Source: Acheta domesticus
Taxonomy: Eukaryota; Arthropoda; Insecta; Orthoptera; Gryllidae
Assembly: GCA_031308135.1 (NCBI GenBank)
Contig: JAHLJT010000631.1
Span: 153,095,276 to 153,159,275, forward strand
Direction of reading: 5' to 3'
DNA length: 64,000 nt
Both the position numbers and the translations under genes were made by a program. Every line of letters begins with the position of its first letter. Positions within the stretch are counted from its first letter, which is position 1. Shown piece by piece: positions 55,996 to 64,000 of this stretch. The notes under the pieces were generated by a model that saw only the letters and a program-made list of their open reading frames with translations, had not been told where the DNA came from and ran no database searches.

Positions 55996-58110
55996 TAGGA
56001 GTGGCGACAAACTACATCCTTGTTTTAACACTTTGTTAGTTTTAATACTTTGGGTAACTTTCAGCCCCATTTTAATACATGCTTCAGTATTCTGGGACAT
56101 TTTTTTAACCAAATTAATCCATTTTCTGGAACATTCGGTCTTCTCATTGCTGACCATATTTTAGATCTAGGAACACTGTCATAGGCCTTTTCCAGATCAA
56201 TAAATGTCATGTGTTTATCTATATTGTATATTCCATTTTTCTTTATTATTTGCCTTAAGCAATGGATGTTATCTAAACATGACCTCCCACTTCTAAAACC
56301 GCTTTGTTACTCACTGAATGTTATTCCCTTCTGTAGTTTTTCCTTTAGAATACTAGCGAATAGCCTAGCTATAGATGGGATGACACTAATTCCTCTGTAG
56401 TTTTCACAAAGGATTTTGTCACCTTTCTTGTGTATAAAGCTGATATATGACATATTCCATTCCTGAGGAATATCGCCAATAACTTCAGTTTTGTTAAAAG
56501 ATTTTTAAGGTATTCAGTTATACTATAACCTCCGTATTTTAAAAGTTCCATTCTAAGGTTACCTGGTCCTGGATCTTTATTGTTTTTAGCTTTCGCCAAA
56601 GCCCTTTTTTCATCAAACCAACTGATTTCAGGTTCCCACGCTTACCAATGTGTGCATTCCAAATTGTTTTGGTATTCAACTCTATTTTCTTGTAATAATT
56701 TTTTATAGTAACCAATCCATTTTGTAGAAGTTATTATTTGTACTTTACTTTTGTAACAATTTTTTCTTATATTTTTAATCGTTTTTCATGCTTGGGTTGA
56801 CCTATTATATCTTATTGTACTATCTATATCCCTACACAATCTCTCCCAATGTTCATTTTTTTCAATTTTTACTCATTCTCTAACTTCTTTTCTTTTTTCT
56901 ACATATTCTTTTGGTGTTTGGGCATTCCTATTTGAAATCCACGACAGATACAATGTTTGTTTCCCTTAATCAAGCTTTCTAAAATTTCACTGAATTTCTC
57001 AACGAACTTTCTTTTTTCTTGTTCCACTCCTAGGGCTTCCTTAGCTGCTTCAAAAACATCTTTTAGGTGATAATACATTTCGTCGGGACTTTTATCTTCG
57101 GAGTTTTCTAGTTTGAGCATAATTCTGTTTTGGTAGAGCATTTCATCACTGTATTGTCTTAAAAGATCTGTTTTAAAATTTATGTCATTTTCTTCAATTA
57201 AAATATCGGTATCTTTTTCAATAGATCTTCGTTTACTTCTAAAAGGAAATACATGTTTGCTCACTACCATATGATGATCAGTTTCACATTCTGGTTGGGG
57301 GTATACTCTCACATCATTCAGTTTTACTCTTCTTTCTTTCTTTACCACAACTAAATCGATTACTGATTGAATATTTCTGGCTCGATCTATTGTGGTTTTG
57401 TGGTATTTTTGTGGATGCTTTTATGACTGAAAATGGTATTCCCTACACATAGCGCATGCTCCTTACAAAGGTTTATTAATCTTTCCCCATTGTCATTAAT
57501 AGTTTCCTCTCCAAACTAACCTACTACTTCGCGCTCTCTGTTACCTACTCTGCTATTAAAATCCCCAATTAATAGAATTTCATTTTGATGCGGAATACTT
57601 GCTATAATTTCACTGAGATCTTGAAAAAAACTTATTTTTTTCTTCCACAAGTGTATTGTCGTTTAGTGCATATATCCCCAAAATAGTTAACTTATGACGA
57701 AAAATGTTCATGTCTATTTTAAGTCCCCTGTCATTAATATGCTCTATTTGTTTAATGAATTTTGTCCATTTGCGTTTAATAAGGAAAGAGACTCCACTTC
57801 TGGCTCAAAAATCTTTAAGCACACCACTCCAAACGTGAAGATATTCATTCAAAACTTCTTCCCCTGTCCCTTTTTTCTTCGTTTCTGTAAGAATAATAAT
57901 GTCCAGATTCAGTTTTTCAATTTCTGAAATAACCTCCTTCTGTTTTGTTCCCAGGCCTTGTATATTCGATGTACCAATGTTCATTGACCGTTTTCGTAGC
58001 CTTTGTCGTAAATTTGAGTTTGGTCCGGTCCGAGGCTTATTTAAATCACTTTGAACAGAACTACCTAGCTTGTTCTTGATATATTTACTAACAAGATCTA
58101 TCACTTGCAT
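55078..58110 (-). mobile_element. RTE-like non-LTR retrotransposon, near full length, degraded
   Basis: Read on the minus strand. Endonuclease from about 57985: MNIGTSNIQGLGTKQKEV (W of the usual TWN changed to S), ILTETKKKGTG, LLIGDFNSRVGNRERE with stops after it, then SVIDLVVVKKERR and CETDHHMVVSK (about 57375-57260). Reverse transcriptase: NNKDPGPGNLRMELLKYGG (about 56580), LKQGCSLSPLLFN (about 56010), the TA array, then FLLFADDQVIMASDREDMEF and WGLKINLTKTEYL (frame 55365-55937), and YGAEMWPLTKRCR. The C terminus continues after stops with a RRRRGRP-type motif near 55215. A CTT-rich run (55079-55097) is a GAA-type 3' tail. A single EN-RT reading of about 3 kb with a microsatellite tail suits the RTE clade. 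Confidence 0.8.
55937..55992. repeat. (TA)n array inside the reverse transcriptase frame
   Basis: About 56 bp of TA interrupts the RTE-like gene precisely between SPLLFN and MEQVLETWF, where such enzymes read FNIYIE or FNLYME. The array has expanded from the AT-rich Ile-Tyr codons and throws the reading out of frame. Confidence 0.9.
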
Positions 58111-58724
58111 GTTTTAACAATATTTATTTCAGAAAAGCGAATTGTTTATCGCTGTACAAGTAAACATTGCTGCAACATGCGCCTGCCTGCGAATCATCTC
58201 AATACTTAGAAAACTGTTTGGAAGCCTTAAGAAAAGGATGTAATTTTTTTTATAAAACCAAAGTGATTAACATTTATCAGATATTGTGTATAACAAATAG
58301 ATAAAATGATTAATTTAGTTTCATTAATCGCCTTGACTGAATTATATTGAAAGTATAGTATAAAGTGGCTACATATTATTCACATCTCTGTATTAATTAC
58401 ATTATAACATGTTCTAAACTGCCTGTATTGGCTATTTCCAAAAGTATAAAGCAAATTATATTCACAAGACCCATGTGACATTCCTCTAGTTAAATTGAAT
58501 AAATAGAGATGTGGGTGACAAGCCGACAGTGCTACTCTGACAAGCACTTTTTATTTCACCACACTTGAAAGTTTCATGTATCATTTTTTTAGTGATTTCA
58601 GACGCCCTTTCGTTTTGTACCTGTAAATGATACTCCCCGTGGACTACGTGGTGAGGCAGGTAATGAATGGAGGTGCTTTGGGAAATCGATTAATTGATGT
58701 TTCATGGTAACAGCTAATTGTCAT
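58111..58724. other. AT-rich sequence with no recognisable feature
   Basis: May include the 5' untranslated part of the RTE-like element. Nothing else recognised. Confidence 0.45.
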
Positions 58725-59140
58725 TAGTCCCGTTAGTGTAGTGATTGTTTTCATGCCTGGAGGTGACGGACATAATCCCCTTCTGGATAGTGAGATCCGG
58801 CGCTGAACTGCACTTTAGCTTGCGAGAGATTTCCCCCTCTGGGAGTCTCCCCTCCCCCACCGCAGCCGGAAGCAGCTGGAAGTTCCTGAAATGTATGGTC
58901 TTGAGAGTAAGTACGTATAAAAGTGAAAGAAAGGGAAGAGGATAGGACAAGGGAGAGCAAGGAAAGACCGGCGCGAGTTCGTGGTTCGTTTATTAGGGCA
59001 CTGCTCCGGCATTTATCTGATAATGATCGACGAAACCATGGAAAACACCGATTCCGGTAGAATTCTCCTCCAAACAGCTACCTAGCTTGTGGCATAAATC
59101 CGCCTTGGTCGAGATCTGATCCCCAGGAGCTTCCGGTCAG
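58725..59140 (+). mobile_element. R3 SINE-like repeat, most complete copy
   Basis: Starts TTAGTCCCGTTAGTGTAGTG and has GTTTTCATGCCTGGAGGTGA, GTGAGATCCGGCGCTGA, GCTTGCGAGAGATTTCCC, a purine-rich AGAAAGGGAAGAGGATAGG stretch and, near the end, CTCCTCCAAACAG and GTCGAGATCTGATCC. Alignable over its length with 18000-18485 (reverse). Confidence 0.75.
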
Positions 59141-59269
59141 AGCCTCTTCAGTGACATCAGTTGGTGCCCTGAGCCACCTAAGCCGATACATAATTTCCGA
59201 AAATGAGTAGTTTCCCTGTACCTAACGGCAATGCTGTGTCTAAACCGGTGGCAGCCAATGAATGGAGTG

Positions 59270-59570
59270 CTCTGAGAGGAAGTGGCTGGCGGAAGCGAGC
59301 AGCGGCGCTACTACCGCGGGGTGGGGGTGGAGGCGGGGGCGGGCGCGGGGGCGGAGGCGCCAAATGTCGCGGCGCCCGCCGTGGCCTTTCGCTGAGGCCG
59401 CCCGCGCCGCGCCGCGCCAGCGCCGTTGACTTATGCTAATCAAGCGCAGCGTGTCATAAGGCGCGTGTTTCACCATCGGCGCAGCGCTCCGGCCCACCCG
59501 CCTTCCTCCCTCGCCCCGCCCCTGCACCCGCCGCGCACGGGCGGTGGCTACTCATGCGACTATTTAGAAC
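59270..59570. promoter_or_regulatory. GC-rich CpG-dense island, possible promoter
   Basis: Strong GC enrichment with a GGGGGC-rich run (59320-59355) and an octamer-like ATGCTAAT (59433-59440). Composition resembles the cuticle promoter region. Open frames here are low-complexity and not supported. No adjacent exon was identified. Confidence 0.35.
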
Positions 59571-60016
59571 AGGGCTCATCACGTTTTCGCTGCGTAGAGC
59601 CATGGCAGATTGCTCCCGGCTATCCGCGGGCGGCCAGGGCTCAGCGGGAGCACTATGAGAAATTCCAGTGTCAAACGCCCTGGTATGAGAAATTCAACGA
59701 TGGTGCTTAGCGCTCCACTTTGACGTGATTTCGTCCATAGACATCCGTGTTACGTCTAAAAGCGCAACTACCAAAACAGCCATTATCATTGTCTGTGGAT
59801 AGTTATTGTCACCTTCACTAACATAAGATAATAACTAGTATTACTCTTAAGATATCTTACATGAAAATTCTTTCAACATTTTAAATATACTTTTTGCTTT
59901 CATTACTTGGCCCAAATGATTCAGTGCAACTTAACGTCACGACATTTGTCAAATTGTGATCTGTGAAAGAACTTCTCCGTCTCAATATACACATTTTCAT
60001 ACTAGAAAAGAAATGC

Positions 60017-60018
<2 letters not shown>
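59571..60018. other. No recognisable feature
   Basis: Composition falls back from GC-rich to AT-rich. Nothing recognised. Confidence 0.5.
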
Positions 60019-60089
<71 letters not shown>

Positions 60090-60090
60090 A
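60019..60090 (+). repeat. (TC)n(AC)n compound microsatellite
   Basis: About 55 bp of TC followed by about 16 bp of AC. Confidence 0.95.
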
Positions 60091-60268
60091 ATATATTTTC
60101 AAATTATACGTACTTCATCGGTGTGTTTGTCGTACTTAGCTCCATGATTCATCGTGTAATGACTTTTTAGATTACACTCTCTAACATGATTAACATTTTC
60201 ATGACAAACCAAACATTTTATATTATCTCCAGTTTTTGAGAAACAATAGTTCTACCCATTTATTTTTT

Positions 60269-60320
60269 ACTTTCCCGTACACGTACGTAAACACGGAGAG
60301 ATATACGTAGTGAAATGTAC
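60269..60320. repeat. Solo, degraded R1-type palindrome
   Basis: ACTTTCCCGTACACGTACG and the following GGAGAGATATACGTAGTG match the R1 palindrome but the closing GGGAAAGT is degraded. No R1 body is attached. Confidence 0.65.
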
Positions 60321-61480
60321 AAACAATGTCTCGTCATAAATTATTACGAGATCGTGCCGTTTTAAATGACATCATTTACCTTAGGACTGTTATATTCCTG
60401 ACCCGTTCCGAATTTATAGGGGCGCCAGGAACAGGTTACGATAATTGATAATTACAACCACTGCCTCCACAGCTTAACGAATGGATAAATGTCCGGCTAG
60501 CTGGGTCAATGGGTCACGTAATGGATAATCGCTGTCGCCTAGATAGCCGATTATTTGATCTGCCAACTACACAGTATGGCGAGGAATCTGAAAGGTAATG
60601 ATTAAATATATCTCTAACTACTTATCAGTTGTGATTGACTAAATGAAAATCATATTTCCATTTCCAAAAGAAAATTTAACAATTTATTGACTTGTATGGA
60701 CAATTATTCTGCCTTTAGCTCATGACCTCGTTTTTAAAAGAAAACCATTGTACTGCAGTACTTATCTAAATGTAATCTTGACCGACGGCGCCCCGCAGTA
60801 TCTTCTCAATTGAGTGATGATAATCCCAAATCCAGCTTCTCTCTTGTAATCTTGCGACGCTGCCGACGAATCCAGCCCTCACTGCCTCGAATATCTCCCG
60901 GTTCTTACTTAATATTCACAGTTCCTAGTTCTCCCCAACTTCATGGTAAAACATTAAAGTTCAAAGTTCAAAATAGACACACCGCAATATAAAAAACTTT
61001 CAAAGTCCCAAGCGAATTTAAATGCTGCACATGAACTTTCAGAGTCCGAAAACCATTGATTCTGACGACAAACTTACAAGTCCCACTCCCATAATATTAA
61101 ACTCGCGAGCGATCCATACCACTCGACGGCCTCTATCAGAATGAATTTACTCCTCCGTTTTTAGCCCTCCAAGCCTCGGTATCCATCCTTCCTTCTTATT
61201 TTTTTAAACAAAACGACAAACTTCCGTCAGGAGTCGACAGTCTATTCTCCCTTAGCCAATCCATCCATTTCTTACCAAATCAAGTAGCCACGCTCTCGAT
61301 AGTCATTCCTTTCTAAACCAATCCCAAATTATCTTATATTTCTGTCTAGCCAGCGCCCCCACTTATTCAAGGCCTGAATGCAGTTTATTGACCTTGCCAA
61401 CCGCTACGCCGGCGTTGCTAAGGCTGTATATTCCCATTTGCAGACCCTTTGAATCCAACCCATTTACAGCAAATGTTACT
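60321..61480. other. No recognisable feature
   Basis: Mixed composition with moderately GC-rich stretches; no coding or repeat signal recognised. Confidence 0.5.
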
Positions 61481-62280
61481 ATCTAAATATACAATATATT
61501 CGTATATCACAGTAGTATAGGGAAAGTTATGTAAAGCTGCGCGAAAAAATGGCGAATTTTCGGCGGAAAAAATCATTGCCGGGCCGTGATAACGAAAAAG
61601 TTGATTGCTAAATTACGAAAAAAAATCCCCTAGAATAGAGTAAAATACACTTATTAAGGTGGCATAGGTCAGATTTTCACGAATAACAGAATTTTTGAAA
61701 ATTGTGAAAGTTAAAATTTTTTCGGCGTCTTTCTGGAACTAAAAAATTGAAGCTAGAGATTTTTCTTTCAAATAAAATTTGTTGTACAAAATGAGTTCTT
61801 TCATTAAGGTCATATACATTGTTTTGAAAAGTTAAGTAGTTTTCGCGCAATATTGCGTACAATATTGGCAATTTTAAAAAATTACAAAAACAAGATTTTC
61901 TCAAAAACGGCCCCAAATTTTTACTTTAAACTTTTGGTAGGGATAGTGCCTAATGTATTTTATGAGATGACAAAAATGCCATATTGCTCTATTCTTTTGT
62001 TTTTTTTTTCAAAAATTACAAAAATATATTTTTTTACTAGTCTCTCACGTCCTTAATATTTACATTAGCCTTGATTTGTTGAGATTATTATATTAAGAAG
62101 TACATGAGCTTTAAATAATGTCAAGTAAAGTTTCTTGGAAACACAACCGTTTTCTGTGAAAACTAGCTCAAATTTCCACATTTTCAGAAACGCTCAAACG
62201 CCATTTTCTCATAAATGGCTACAAATTTATTCTTCAAACTTTTCGAACGGACAGTGCTAATTGCACTCTTTAACCCCTAC
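61481..62280 (+). mobile_element. R1 element, forward, microsatellite segment deleted
   Basis: Starts with the second half of the palindrome (61501-61527), then the GCTGCGCGAAAAAATGGCG and GCCGGGCCGTGATAAC blocks, then jumps to the TAAAATACACTTATTAAGG segment, skipping the microsatellite. One full unit (61895-62200) and part of the next follow. It ends near 62275. Confidence 0.7.
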
Positions 62281-63600
62281 AGAGTATTTGAGTAAACTCA
62301 CGTGCGAGCGTGGAGAAAATACGGTTCCGTGCCTCGCGGTTAGACCACTTCCCGTGCACCAATCGAGACATACAAGGTGTCATTCGACGCGTTACGGCCT
62401 CCTGAAGGGGAACTGATAATGTTTTTCGGGTCCGGCAGGAAGATTAAAATAAATTTCCAAAAACGTGTTTTTGCGTGTTTCGGTGCTGCCATATTCGAAT
62501 GAAGGGAATTAAACCATTGCCCCCTAAATAGATCTATGTTGGTGGCGTTTATTAAACTCCAGTATCCAAATGCATTTTTTTCGCTCAATACGCCATTATT
62601 TTATTTCACGACGTTGGCGACACTGATGTTGGCGTATTTACGTGAACAATTGAAGTTAACTTGAACAAGTGACACAGGAGGAATATTTCAATTTAAATTA
62701 TATCTGTAGATCTAATACCGTATTTAAAACAAATAATTTGCAAAATCTACGAACAGTATTGCCTTGGAACGTATTAAATTTGAAGACTTTCAAGTGAGTA
62801 CGGAGAAAACAGAACTGTGAGTAATGTTAGAGAAAGAATGAACTATGTTAGACTTCTCACTTTTACGTTCCTAAGTGTACAAATACTGATACCAATACAA
62901 ATACCGGTTTTCAAATGAATGTGACCCACAACGTATACATATTAAACTTAACTATTAACTAATGAACATAAACATACAAAAAGTTGTCTTTTATTATTTA
63001 TTTAGATTCGCATAGGACACGATTAAAAGAGCAATTGTAAAAGTGGAAGTGAACAGAAATTAGACTGGGTTTGGGAAGTTTTAATCTCTTCAAAAATTAT
63101 GGGAAAAAATATGGAAATGATAAGCAAATGCGGGAAAGTATTTATTTAATCATTTACAACTACATTTAATGTTGTAGATATTTTTGCGGAAGAATTTTCG
63201 AACTAATTGAGAATGATCTAGAAAAACATCTTACAGGTGATCTTTGTGCATTATTGTGCATATTAGCAAAAATCGTAAAAAGTGTAGCTTGACTAAACTT
63301 TAACTATTCACATCTTCAATACCTTCAAGTATTTCTTACGACAATTGTAATTTTTAAATTGCAATATTACAACTTCATATCCCATCTGAAGGTAACATAC
63401 AAGGCCATTGGATGTTGGGAATTTTTGAAGGCGAGTATAATATTATCAGCTACTACGATTCATTGGTAAGTCCAAAGCCAGATACTGTTAGACCATATTT
63501 GAACATAGTTATGCATGAACAAAATGAAGTATGAAAGAAATTTTCTACACAAGAAGATACTTTTAAAATAGTTTACAGCGTCGGCATCGCCACATTCAGC
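62281..63600. other. No recognisable feature
   Basis: The open frame at 62340-62588 (minus) shows no domain. Nothing else recognised. Confidence 0.5.
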
Positions 63601-64000
63601 TAGTATGACGTAATGATCAATTTGGGGTATTTTTTTGTTTTTTCAAAAATGACTGAAATGTCATTTGTTTTTGAATATCTCTCACATCTTTAATAGACAC
63701 ATTGCCAGCAATTGGTAAACACTGTTGTATTTGTGAATTAAGGTGCTTCAAATGACTTCAAATAATTTTTTTTGAAAATTTAAAAATGTTCTGTGAAAAA
63801 GAGCTTCAAATTTCCCAGTTTTAGTAGTACCTAAATTTTGCAAACAAAATTGTCATTTAGGACGAAGTTTTACTGTTATTTGATATTCTAAAATTAATAT
63901 TTCCTTTCTACCATTAGGAAACCGAAAAATTAAGAAAATGTCAAAAAAATGAAGTTTGGGCGGCGATAGATTGCAGCTTGCCCGAGTATGTGGCAATTCC
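63601..64000 (+). mobile_element. R1 fragment running off the window
   Basis: Forward unit with TATCTCTCACATCTTTAATA, TGACTTCAAATAA and the tail-proximal GGAAACCGAAAAATTAAG block, ending at GAGTATGTGGCAATTCC. The tail itself should lie just beyond the window. Confidence 0.7.

Overview
This is eukaryotic nuclear DNA, most likely from an insect. It is AT-rich, gene-poor and crowded with repeats, and it has spliceosomal introns. The only host gene I can support encodes a Rebers-Riddiford type 1 (RR-1) cuticle protein like the abdominal endocuticle proteins of locusts. The long introns, heavy repeat load and cuticle-protein type fit a large-genome polyneopteran (stick insect, orthopteran or cockroach), but the species cannot be fixed from sequence alone.

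Host gene. The cuticle gene is on the minus strand, 12346-15983. It has three coding exons (15881-15870, 14607-14495, 12752-12485) that splice without frame error into a secreted protein of 130 residues. A TATA box, an initiator-like CAGT 33 bases downstream, a GC-rich upstream region and an AATAAA signal complete the gene. Its exons and promoter are strongly GC-rich against the AT-rich surroundings.

Mobile DNA fills most of the rest. (a) R1, a non-coding family of about 1.5 kb built from degenerate repeats of about 305 bp and bounded by a palindrome of about 54 bp at one end and a CTAG-containing tail at the other, recurs in the first 6.2 kb, at 25-30 kb, at 33.6-36.3 kb and at 61.5-64 kb. 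(b) Two foldback elements with long terminal inverted repeats, at 21955-23209 and 41977-43087, both lie in TA arrays. (c) Two related P-like elements with THAP-type transposase relics lie head to tail at 45747-49108 and 49116-51909. The same 7-bp sequence GTACAAC stands before, between and after them, and the first carries a nested hAT-like element. (d) Broken non-LTR retrotransposons include a Jockey-like copy (52460-53760), a near full-length RTE-like copy (55078-58110) whose reverse transcriptase is split by a TA microsatellite, and 3' fragments at 37.1-37.4 kb and 44.7-44.9 kb. (e) Relics of Penelope (GIY-YIG), mariner, piggyBac and Mutator-like genes are present. (f) There are three SINE or SINE-like families.

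No prokaryotic-type system, CRISPR array, rRNA or functional tRNA gene was seen. The long stretches between elements are AT-rich and I recognise nothing in them. Every transposase or reverse transcriptase gene found is broken, so I see no autonomous element.
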